Source: Bacteroidales bacterium (GTDB lineage: Bacteria > Bacteroidota > Bacteroidia > Bacteroidales > UBA7960). Taken from it: a stretch of 6,840 nt of DNA. The position numbers were made by a program, and so were the translations under genes. Shown piece after piece: positions 1 to 5,001 of this stretch. The notes below the pieces were generated by a model. The model made no database searches. It saw nothing but the letters and a program-made list of their open reading frames with translations, and was not told where the DNA came from. How positions within the stretch are numbered: the first letter of the stretch is position 1; each line of letters begins with the position of its first letter. The stretch is from NCBI GenBank assembly GCA_007131895.1, contig SLPR01000027.1, forward strand, positions 1-6,840, in the 5' to 3' direction.

Positions 1-266
1 TCAACCGTGAGATCGCCCCCGGTCTGTTGGGCATTTTGCTTGAAAAGGGATAACCCCATGCCCACTTTGCGGGTTGTGCGTGTAGTGTAAAAAGGATCTG
101 TTACGCGTTGCACAATTTCCGGTGCCATACCTCTGCCATCATCCTGTATGAGAATACTCAACTTATCGGTCCGGGAATCTTCCCGGATGTCGATGACAAT
201 ATTTTTGGACTGCGCACTCACCGAGTTTTGGGCAATATCCAGTATGTGTAGCGAAATATCCTTCAT
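1..266 (-). CDS. Histidine-kinase-type (GHKL) ATPase of the hydrogenase cluster, partial (C-terminus off the window)
   Basis: The first 88 codons are present, from an ATG at 264-266 (MKDISLHILDIAQNS...); the frame stays open to base 1, so the C-terminus is missing. The ATP-binding (Bergerat) fold motifs appear in order: an N-box-like DIAQNS around residues 10-15, the G1 box DDGRGM at 42-47, an F-box-like DPFYTTRTT at 57-65 and a G2-like VGMGL at 68-72. There is no dimerisation/phosphoacceptor helix or sensor domain before the ATPase fold, so this is a stand-alone ATPase rather than a full histidine kinase. Short proteins of this kind, about 180 residues as I recall, recur next to [FeFe]-hydrogenase genes. 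It follows the PHP gene by 44 bp on the same strand and is probably the last visible gene of the sensor operon. Its substrate is unknown; phosphorylation of a partner in the operon is inference only. Confidence 0.88.
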   Translation of the reverse strand, partial: MKDISLHILDIAQNSVSAQSKNIVIDIREDSRTDKLSILIQDDGRGMAPEIVQRVTDPFYTTRTTRKVGMGLSLFKQNAQQTGGDLTV

Positions 267-281
267 ATGGGTAATTAATTG

Positions 282-300
282 TTTTCACTTTTCACTTTTC
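282..300. repeat. Short tandem repeat, 7-bp unit TTTTCAC, about 2.7 copies
   Basis: TTTTCAC occurs at 282-288 and 289-295, followed by TTTTC at 296-300. It fills much of the 44-bp spacer between the PHP gene and the ATPase gene. On the transcribed strand it reads as a purine-rich GTGAAAA repeat. There is no clear Shine-Dalgarno sequence here, so it may be plain spacer or may help ribosome access; neither is demonstrated. Confidence 0.5.
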
Positions 301-310
301 TCTCTGCTCT

Positions 311-1048
311 CTAAAAACTAACCTTTCTCCCCTTCTCTCCCCTGAGTGCCATTTTGATTTCCTGAAAGTTCAAAGCTTCCATTTCAAAGATGCATACTTT
401 TTTTCCGATATCATCCGGGAAATGTGCGTCTGAGCTGGTGGTAAAGGTGAACGATTGCAGGTAAGGAAATTTTTTCAATACCTCTTCTTTCGTGGTATGT
501 CTTGATATTTCAAGCGCATCTGCTTTAATATCAGGTGGAACAAAACCCAGCTGGCTGGTAAGGCTGTATTTGGGCCTGTCGATATGAGCTGGTATAAACA
601 GCCCGTCCAGTTCATGTACTTTTTTCTCCACCTGTTCGATGGACTGGTCTAAGGCCGAAATCAGCAAATACTCTATTTCTTCCACTATCATTTCTTGTTC
701 ATCCACAACCACCTGATGACCAAAATATTTTGGGTTGTTTTTCACCTTTGTAATATGCTCATTCAGGTATTGCTGAAACTGATTTAGTGCATCTATATTT
801 TCAAAGAACGTAAGGCAGTGAACCTCTTCACGGGTAGTAACCTCGGCGCCACACAGGGCAAAAATTCCTTTTTCTGCTGCCAGTTTTTGTATTAAAAGGG
901 CGTGCTTTGTTGAATTGTGATCGGCAATGCCCAGTATTTCAATTTTCTTTTGTGCAGCAACTTCAACAATATTGGCAGGGCTCATTTCCAGATCCCCACA
1001 GGGTGACAGCAGTGTGTGTATATGCAAATCGGCCCTGTATTGCTGCAT
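311..1048 (-). CDS. PHP-domain metal-dependent phosphoesterase
   Basis: This 245-residue protein belongs to the PHP (polymerase and histidinol phosphatase) superfamily, whose members hydrolyse phosphate esters at a multinuclear metal site. The metal-binding motifs are in the expected order: DLHIHT at 7-12 (H9, H11), ADHN at 42-45 (D43, H44), GAEVTT at 67-72 (E69), H77, PAHIDR at 153-158 (H155) and SSDAH at 205-209 (D207, H209). The catalytic set therefore looks intact. No DNA-polymerase or other domain is attached. It starts 5 nt after the stop of the upstream DRTGG gene, which suggests translational coupling, and lies in the operon of the sensory hydrogenase. Its substrate cannot be read from sequence. 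A role in removing a phosphate or nucleotide signal from a partner of the sensor is inference; a housekeeping nucleotide phosphatase is the alternative. Confidence 0.93.
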   Translation of the reverse strand: MQQYRADLHIHTLLSPCGDLEMSPANIVEVAAQKKIEILGIADHNSTKHALLIQKLAAEKGIFALCGAEVTTREEVHCLTFFENIDALNQFQQYLNEHITKVKNNPKYFGHQVVVDEQEMIVEEIEYLLISALDQSIEQVEKKVHELDGLFIPAHIDRPKYSLTSQLGFVPPDIKADALEISRHTTKEEVLKKFPYLQSFTFTTSSDAHFPDDIGKKVCIFEMEALNFQEIKMALRGEKGRKVSF

Positions 1049-1053
1049 GTTGA

Positions 1054-1386
1054 TTACTTTATTAATTCATAGAGCTTGCCGGTAATTTCAAAAGTACCCA
1101 TATGTGTTCCCAGCAAGGGAATTCCTTCTTCATTGGCCTGATTCAGGGTGTCCTCTTCAGGCTGATGATTATTAACCAGAATGATAGCTGCCAGATCCTT
1201 TAAAGATGCAATGGCCATTACATTTTTGTGGGTTTGCAATGTTATCCAAACTTCACCTGTGTCGGCATTTCCCATTACATCACTTAGCAGGTCAGACACA
1301 TAACCGCCTGAAATCTCGTTTCCAAGCCCTTTTTTACCGCCGTAAACCTTCAGATTTAATTTTTCTGTTAATTGTTGAACTGTCAT
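1054..1386 (-). CDS. DRTGG-domain protein (second copy, downstream of the sensor hydrogenase)
   Basis: This small soluble 110-residue protein is of the DRTGG-domain type, a fold also found attached to phosphotransacetylases and other regulatory proteins. The literal DRTGG motif is absent. The conserved SDLLSDVM sits at residues 31-38, exactly where protein 1 of this operon (3248-3592) has SDLMSDVL, and both begin MTV-Q-like and run to a similar length, so they are paralogues. The second half (VWIT at 46-49, AIILVNN at 67-73, GTFEITGKLYEL at 97-108) fits an alternating alpha/beta domain. No catalytic residues are recognisable. A ligand-binding or scaffold role is inferred from family context. 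A good Shine-Dalgarno sequence (CAGGAGA) fixes the ATG start. The gene lies 19 nt after the sensor hydrogenase and 5 nt before the PHP gene. Confidence 0.85.
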   Translation of the reverse strand: MTVQQLTEKLNLKVYGGKKGLGNEISGGYVSDLLSDVMGNADTGEVWITLQTHKNVMAIASLKDLAAIILVNNHQPEEDTLNQANEEGIPLLGTHMGTFEITGKLYELIK

Positions 1387-1393
1387 ATTAATT

Positions 1394-1400
1394 TCTCCTG
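1394..1400 (-). promoter_or_regulatory. Shine-Dalgarno sequence of the second DRTGG gene
   Basis: On the minus strand the 19-nt spacer after the sensor-hydrogenase stop contains CAGGAGA, 7 nt before the ATG. It supports the start at 1386 and stands out because most other genes of this run have no purine-rich ribosome binding site. Confidence 0.75.
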
Positions 1401-1405
1401 ATTAT

Positions 1406-2785
1406 TTAGTCGTTAGCACCTATTTCAAACTTTTCTTTGCCCCAGATTCTTTTCATAATTTCAATGGATTGCTCTGCAGGCATAACGCCTTGTTGTTCCA
1501 TTCTTTTCTGAACATAAATACACTGGGTTATTTCCGCTTCACCCTGCACAATATCTTCTGCCAGTGAGCTGCATTTGGGAGATCCGCATAGTCCGCAATC
1601 CACGTAAGGGAGCATCTCCATAATCTCATGCACTCTTTTCATTTTTTTCATGGCTTGAGAAATATCTTCATCAAGTTTGTCCATTGAACGGGGTTGCACT
1701 TTACTGATGGAAATATTATCCTCAAGGAAATCCCTGTATTGAACAATGGGACCCGGATTTGCATACCTGTAATTTCCTTCCTTTTCTTTTTTTGAAGCTC
1801 TTGCAGCTCTTTTTTTCATGCGGTCTACGGTATAAAACCGGTTGCTGCTGGTAAGAATACCTCCTGCACAACTCTCATCACATGCGCGTAGTTCAAGAAA
1901 ATCTATTTCCCGGTTTTCTTCGTTCTCCAGTTGCTCCAGAAACTCAATAACGTTGCTTATTTCATCAATAGCAAGGGTTCTTCCTGTCATGTGGGCTGCT
2001 TCTCCGTTGGTAGCCGACCACATTACTCCTGAGGATTTCAGGGGATCAAGAATGGGCAGCTGGCAGGTATTTTTGCCTATAAATCCTTGTTTTACAGCGG
2101 TATAAACTTTATTGAATATGAAATCCATATTGATAACTCCGGTGATAGGAGAATCTTCCTGCCCCACGGGGCTTTTTACAGCTGCAATTTTTGCTGCACA
2201 GGGGGTGATATAAAATATCCCTGTTTCATCAGGATCATGCCCCTGATCTATAAGCATCTTGCTGTAATAGGCAGCAGCAATGTCAAGCGGGGGTTTCAGC
2301 AGGATAAGGTTATCAGTTAGGGTAGGAAATCGTACCTGGATGAGCCTTACAATAGCAGGACAGAAAGTAGAAATCAGTGGTCTTGCTTCCTGATGGGTCT
2401 CAACATGGTTTTTCATTGTATTTTTGAGCACCTCAACCCCATGCTCAACTTCATAAACATGTGTAAAGCCCAGCTCCATCAATACGCTGGAAACCTGGGT
2501 CAGGGATACTTCATCCGGAAACTGTCCCAACAAAATGGAGGGAATCAGGGCTACCCTTTGTTTGTATCTGAATATCTGGTTGAAATCATCCTGCTCAACA
2601 ATGATGGCACCCACCGGGCATGCACGGTAACATTTTCCGCAGTCCACGCAAAAGTTGTCTTTCAGCTCAGCTTTGCCCTCACGTATACGAATGGCCTGTG
2701 TTGGGCATACATTCATACAGTGCGAACATCCGATACAGACATCCTTGCGGAACTTTAAGGCATGATGGAAATATTTACCGTCCAC
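1406..2785 (-). CDS. Sensory-type [FeFe]-hydrogenase homologue with two [4Fe-4S] clusters and a C-terminal Fe-S domain (HsfB/HydS-like)
   Basis: The 459-residue protein has three parts. An N-terminal ferredoxin region carries two [4Fe-4S] motifs (C17, C20, C23, C27 and C46, C49, C52, C56). An H-cluster domain spans about residues 75-350. A C-terminal domain with C397, C400, C405 and C422 matches the four-cysteine Fes pattern (CGxCGxxxC...C). The four H-cluster cysteines are kept: C142 in STFCP, C196 in TPCAAK, and C302 and C306 in RACDESC. Several catalytic second-shell residues are not. The proton-relay cysteine of TSCCP is F141, the L2 methionine is T194, the L3 methionine is R300, and the usual GG between the last two ligands is ES. 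This pattern, with neighbouring signalling genes, points to an H2 or redox sensor rather than a turnover enzyme. There is no PAS or kinase domain, so output must be in trans. The start is GTG at 2783-2785; no other in-frame start lies between it and the preceding in-frame stop. No Shine-Dalgarno sequence is visible. The gene lies 14 nt after the ATPase gene. Confidence 0.92.
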   Translation of the reverse strand: MDGKYFHHALKFRKDVCIGCSHCMNVCPTQAIRIREGKAELKDNFCVDCGKCYRACPVGAIIVEQDDFNQIFRYKQRVALIPSILLGQFPDEVSLTQVSSVLMELGFTHVYEVEHGVEVLKNTMKNHVETHQEARPLISTFCPAIVRLIQVRFPTLTDNLILLKPPLDIAAAYYSKMLIDQGHDPDETGIFYITPCAAKIAAVKSPVGQEDSPITGVINMDFIFNKVYTAVKQGFIGKNTCQLPILDPLKSSGVMWSATNGEAAHMTGRTLAIDEISNVIEFLEQLENEENREIDFLELRACDESCAGGILTSSNRFYTVDRMKKRAARASKKEKEGNYRYANPGPIVQYRDFLEDNISISKVQPRSMDKLDEDISQAMKKMKRVHEIMEMLPYVDCGLCGSPKCSSLAEDIVQGEAEITQCIYVQKRMEQQGVMPAEQSIEIMKRIWGKEKFEIGAND

Positions 2786-2799
2786 TGATTGGTTTATTT

Positions 2800-3228
2800 T
2801 TATTTGTTATTCGGGTTTTGATAATGCATTGTAATCTGAACCGTGGTTCCTTTGCCAACTTCACTGCTAACCTGAAGGTCATCGGCATTTTTTTTCATAT
2901 TGGGCAAGCCCATTCCTGCTCCGAATCCCATCTCTCTCACTGTGCTGCTGGCTGTAGAAAACCCTTCCTTCATGGCTTGTTCTATATCGGGTATTCCGGG
3001 TCCTTCATCTACCAGCCTGATAACTACTTTCTCTTCATCAAAATCAACATATATGGTACCACTGTAAGCATGAGCAACAACATTAACTTCGGCTTCATAG
3101 GTGGCAACAACTGTTCTTTTAACAATACCCAGGTCGACGTTGAGTTGCTTGAGTTTCTTTTTGATTTCGCTGGAAGCAAATCCTGCCCTGGTAAAGTTTC
3201 CTCCTTCTATCTGATATTCAAAATGCAT
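2800..3228 (-). CDS. RsbT/RsbW-like serine-kinase-type ATPase
   Basis: A stand-alone 142-residue GHKL ATPase of the anti-sigma-factor/serine-kinase type. The N-box is EAEVNVVAHA at 45-54 (E45, N49, H53). G1 is DEGPGIPD at 74-81, and the G2 region is GFGAGMGLPNM at 101-111, followed by GKGTTV at 125-130. The spacing and sequence resemble RsbT/RsbW proteins, which phosphorylate a serine or threonine on a partner in partner-switching systems. It is clearly different from the second ATPase at 1-266, so the operon encodes two separate GHKL ATPases. It lies 19 nt after DRTGG protein 1 and 14 nt before the sensor hydrogenase. No sigma factor or STAS anti-anti-sigma protein is visible in the window, so the target is unknown; a cluster-internal partner such as a DRTGG protein is a guess. 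Confidence 0.9.
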   Translation of the reverse strand: MHFEYQIEGGNFTRAGFASSEIKKKLKQLNVDLGIVKRTVVATYEAEVNVVAHAYSGTIYVDFDEEKVVIRLVDEGPGIPDIEQAMKEGFSTASSTVREMGFGAGMGLPNMKKNADDLQVSSEVGKGTTVQITMHYQNPNNK

Positions 3229-3247
3229 ATAATAAAAGGGGTTAAGT

Positions 3248-3592
3248 TTAAAAAACCGGAGAAATGCCTGCCTGGTATAAAATACCGCAGGTTCTGAAAA
3301 CCGAATACCTGCATTCCAGAACTGTTATATCATTCTCCAGGGCCAGCTCCTTCATTTCTTCAGATATTTGTTTGTTGCGTGCAAAGATGATACATTGAAT
3401 ATCTGACATTTCGGCGGTACGCAGTGTTTGCATATTGGCCAGACCGGTAATCAACAAAACATTATCTTCTTTCAGGGTAAGCACATCACTCATAAGATCG
3501 GAGGCAAAAGCAATATCAATTTCGTGATCAGCGCGTTCTTCCCCACATATTATTCGTGCATCTAATAATTTGGCAATTTGTTCTACGGTCAT
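3248..3592 (-). CDS. DRTGG-domain protein (first copy, first gene of the sensor operon)
   Basis: A 114-residue soluble protein and paralogue of the protein at 1054-1386. Both have the signature SD-L-SDV at residues 31-38 (here SDLMSDVL), an N-terminal MTVEQIAKLL-like helix and a C-terminal half that ends near a GILYQAG-like segment (103-109). In this copy the mid-part is LLITGLANMQT (46-56) where the other has WITLQTHKNVM, so the two have probably specialised. The canonical DRTGG string is missing. The function is unknown; DRTGG domains are thought to bind ligands or mediate regulation. It is the first gene after a 306-bp spacer with a Rex operator and promoter-like elements, so it probably heads the transcription unit. 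The ATG at 3590-3592 has no Shine-Dalgarno sequence; a leader of about 100 nt is implied by the predicted promoter. Confidence 0.83.
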   Translation of the reverse strand: MTVEQIAKLLDARIICGEERADHEIDIAFASDLMSDVLTLKEDNVLLITGLANMQTLRTAEMSDIQCIIFARNKQISEEMKELALENDITVLECRYSVFRTCGILYQAGISPVF

Positions 3593-3699
3593 GGTGGCTA
3601 ATTTGAGTTGTTAAGGTTAAAACCGTTTTGTATCAGTTGATATCATCTTCACCTGTTTTCAGTTTTTTCTGTACTTCAATGTTACAATGAATAACGCTG

Positions 3700-3731
3700 C
3701 AAAGATAAGGGGTTGTCACTCAAAAACCAAG
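3700..3731 (-). promoter_or_regulatory. Predicted Bacteroidota-type promoter of the sensor operon
   Basis: The minus strand reads CTTG (3728-3731), 20 nt, then TATCTTTG (3700-3707), which matches the -7 consensus TAnnTTTG exactly and the -33 TTTG with one change. The start point would be near 3693, leaving a leader of about 100 nt before the first DRTGG gene. The Rex operator at 3737-3754 lies a few bases upstream of the -33 element. This is a prediction from consensus only. Confidence 0.5.
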
Positions 3732-3732
3732 C

Positions 3733-3764
3733 TTTGTTGTTAATTTATTAACATCTTATATTTG
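3733..3764 (+). promoter_or_regulatory. Predicted plus-strand promoter enclosing the Rex operator
   Basis: The plus strand reads TTTG (3733-3736), exactly 20 nt, then TATATTTG (3757-3764), a full match to the Bacteroidota TTTG/TAnnTTTG pattern. The Rex operator (3737-3754) fills the spacer. No plus-strand gene follows; transcription would run into the 3' end of rex in antisense. The pattern is short and this region is AT-rich, so a chance match is possible. Confidence 0.35.
3737..3754. promoter_or_regulatory. Predicted Rex operator upstream of the sensor operon
   Basis: The sequence TTGTTAATTTATTAACAT is an 18-bp dyad with arms TTGTTAA and TTAACAT around a 4-bp centre; only one outer position breaks symmetry. 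It matches the Rex site form TTGTTAA-N4-TTAACAA, a variant of TTGTGAA-N4-TTCACAA. On the minus strand it agrees at 16 of 18 positions with the operator at 4710-4727, and rex itself lies next to it. Rex releases such sites when NADH rises, so the operon would be induced under reducing conditions. Confidence 0.78.
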
Positions 3765-3844
3765 TCGTCTAAACGCCTGTTCCTGCACCTTTATATGTGG
3801 ATAAACCAGACAAACCCGCTATCGCACAGCAAAGTGATTGTAAT

Positions 3845-3874
3845 TTAGAACCGTTCTAATTAACAGGCCGTTAA
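3845..3874. repeat. Two abutting 15-bp inverted repeats downstream of rex
   Basis: TTAGAACCGTTCTAA (3845-3859) is a perfect odd-length palindrome around a single centre base. TTAACAGGCCGTTAA (3860-3874) follows with no gap and has 5-bp arms around AGGCC. The pair lies 25-54 bp beyond the rex stop codon. No T-run follows on the minus strand, so it does not look like a normal intrinsic terminator; a protein-binding site or a paired RNA hairpin are the alternatives. Neither half matches the Rex site arrangement. Confidence 0.5.
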
Positions 3875-3898
3875 GCAAATAACAGACAAAGCTGAACA

Positions 3899-4549
3899 TT
3901 ATTGGTTCAGGCGATTGAGTATGACCGCCAGATCGGAGTAAACAGAGGTGTTCTCAACGATAATATTATCAGGTACTTTGATAGATTGGGGGGTAAAATT
4001 CCATATAGCTTTGATACCCCATGCTACTACCAGGTCTGCGATTTCCTGCGCCCTGGCATCCGGGGTAGTAATGATGGCAAGCCTGACATTGAATTTACGC
4101 GACAAATCGCGGAACTCATCAACGGGGTGAATTTTAATATCATTAAGAACGGTATTCACAACGGAAGGGTTTGTATCAAAACCGGCTATAATATTCAAAC
4201 CATAACTTCTCAGTCCCTGGTATTTGATGAGGGCTTTTCCCAGATTGCCCACGCCAAAAAGAAAAGCATTTTCCTGCTTGTTAAAATCAAGAAAAGCAAT
4301 AATGGTATCAATTAGCTGGTCTACATTATAGCCAATCTTGGTTCTGCCTTTAATACCGGTATAGGACAGATCCTTGGTAACCAGTGTAGAATCCATCTTA
4401 AAGTTAATGGCAATCTGACCACTTGAAACAAATTCAACATGATTGGTCCTGAGAACTTTCAAAAAATTCAAATAACCTGGAAGCCTTCGTAAGGTGGGTT
4501 CAGGTATTTGATTTACAGCATTCTTTCCATTTCCGGATTTGACTCTCAT
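3899..4549 (-). CDS. rex: Redox-sensing transcriptional repressor Rex
   Basis: The 216-residue protein has the full Rex architecture. An N-terminal winged-helix DNA-binding domain (about 15-80) begins with IPEPTLRRLPGYLNFL (15-30) and ends in the family stretch KDLSYTG...GYNVDQL (59-79). A Rossmann NADH-binding domain follows, with GVGNLG at 99-104, the acidic residue D125 in GFDTNP, and TTPDARAQEIAD at 161-172. A C-terminal helix (about 200-216), which swaps between subunits in known Rex dimers, closes it. Rex binds operators when NAD+ dominates and lets go when NADH rises, and commonly controls fermentation and hydrogenase genes. Two Rex-like operators flank this gene, one upstream (4710-4727) and one before the downstream operon, so autoregulation and control of the sensor genes are likely. 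No clear terminator follows rex, so read-through into the operon is possible. Confidence 0.96.
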   Translation of the reverse strand: MRVKSGNGKNAVNQIPEPTLRRLPGYLNFLKVLRTNHVEFVSSGQIAINFKMDSTLVTKDLSYTGIKGRTKIGYNVDQLIDTIIAFLDFNKQENAFLFGVGNLGKALIKYQGLRSYGLNIIAGFDTNPSVVNTVLNDIKIHPVDEFRDLSRKFNVRLAIITTPDARAQEIADLVVAWGIKAIWNFTPQSIKVPDNIIVENTSVYSDLAVILNRLNQ

Positions 4550-4663
4550 AATATTGGCTGTTTAGGATTGGTTTGTCGTTTTGTGCAAAAGCTCTATTAT
4601 CTGATTCATAATGTGTGCATTACAAAATACCGAGCCTTTTTTTAAATAAATAATTCCGTAATG

Positions 4664-4693
4664 CAAAATTAAAACAAATAACAACACAACAAA
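4664..4693 (-). promoter_or_regulatory. Candidate promoter of rex
   Basis: The minus strand has TTTG (4690-4693), 18 nt, then TAATTTTG (4664-4671), which fits TAnnTTTG; the spacing is 1 nt short of the usual 19-21. A second TAATTTTG overlaps at 4690-4697. The operator at 4710-4727 lies just upstream. The AT-rich setting makes such matches easy, so confidence is low. It would leave a leader of about 110 nt. Confidence 0.3.
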
Positions 4694-4709
4694 ATTAAAA
4701 ACCAATATA

Positions 4710-4727
4710 TTGTTATTTTATTAACAA
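4710..4727. promoter_or_regulatory. Predicted Rex operator upstream of rex
   Basis: TTGTTATTTTATTAACAA is an 18-bp dyad whose arms TTGTTAT and TTAACAA differ from perfect symmetry at one position. It fits the Rex site TTGTTAA-N4-TTAACAA and lies 161 bp upstream of the rex start codon, next to the candidate promoter. Negative autoregulation by Rex is the simplest reading. Confidence 0.8.
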
Positions 4728-4937
4728 CTCTGTTTGAATTTTCGTTAATATCCTTTATTTACTTCATTGAACTTAGGCTTGTTATAGTATTGTGACGCTA
4801 AAAAGCAACGCTTCAAGAAACATATAAAAAGAGTTTATTCAATTAAAGATGCACGAAATGATAAAATTATTGAATATTATATTCTTTAAACGACAACAAA
4901 TGGGAGGAAGGTAACCGGGTAAAGCATTTTTTTCATC
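4728..4937. other. AT-rich intergenic stretch without a recognisable gene
   Basis: This is the main part of the 452-bp spacer between hydA and rex, between the hydA terminator and the Rex operator. A 21-codon plus-strand reading frame (from the ATG at 4850) has no Shine-Dalgarno sequence and no recognisable product. I see no tRNA, riboswitch or insertion-sequence end. The region may carry upstream promoter sequence for rex. Confidence 0.5.
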
Positions 4938-4980
4938 AAAAATGAAAGAAGCAGCCGGTACCTGGTAAAGTACCGGCTGC
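4938..4980 (-). terminator. Intrinsic terminator after hydA
   Basis: GCAGCCGGTAC (4951-4961) pairs perfectly with GTACCGGCTGC (4970-4980) around an 8-nt loop. On the transcribed minus strand the 11-bp stem is followed by the T-rich tract TTCTTTCATTTTT (4938-4950). It begins 21 nt after the hydA stop codon. A small second hairpin (TTTCAT...ATGAAA, 4931-4947) overlaps the tract. It separates hydA from rex as transcription units. Confidence 0.88.
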
Positions 4981-5001
4981 ACATAAAGGAAAATACTTAG
5001 G

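Noticed and set aside
311..1048. PHP protein as a DNA polymerase X/III fragment or histidinol phosphatase
   Set aside because: It is a stand-alone 245-residue protein with complete PHP motifs, no polymerase domain and no histidine-biosynthesis neighbours.
2620..3297. Long plus-strand open frame of 225 codons
   Set aside because: It lies opposite the ATPase gene and the start of the sensor gene, both with clear conserved motifs; its translation is rich in Cys, Phe and His and resembles no family.
3608..3625. A further Rex-like site (TTGTTAA...) in the leader of the sensor operon
   Set aside because: Only the left half-site is present; the right arm does not match TTAACAA.
3902..4315. Plus-strand open frame of 137 codons
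   Set aside because: It is antisense to rex, whose protein motifs are complete; no family signature is present. A transcript from the predicted plus-strand promoter could cross it, but coding is not supported.
4850..4915. 21-codon plus-strand frame in the hydA-rex spacer
   Set aside because: No ribosome binding site, no promoter match and low-complexity composition; too short to support.
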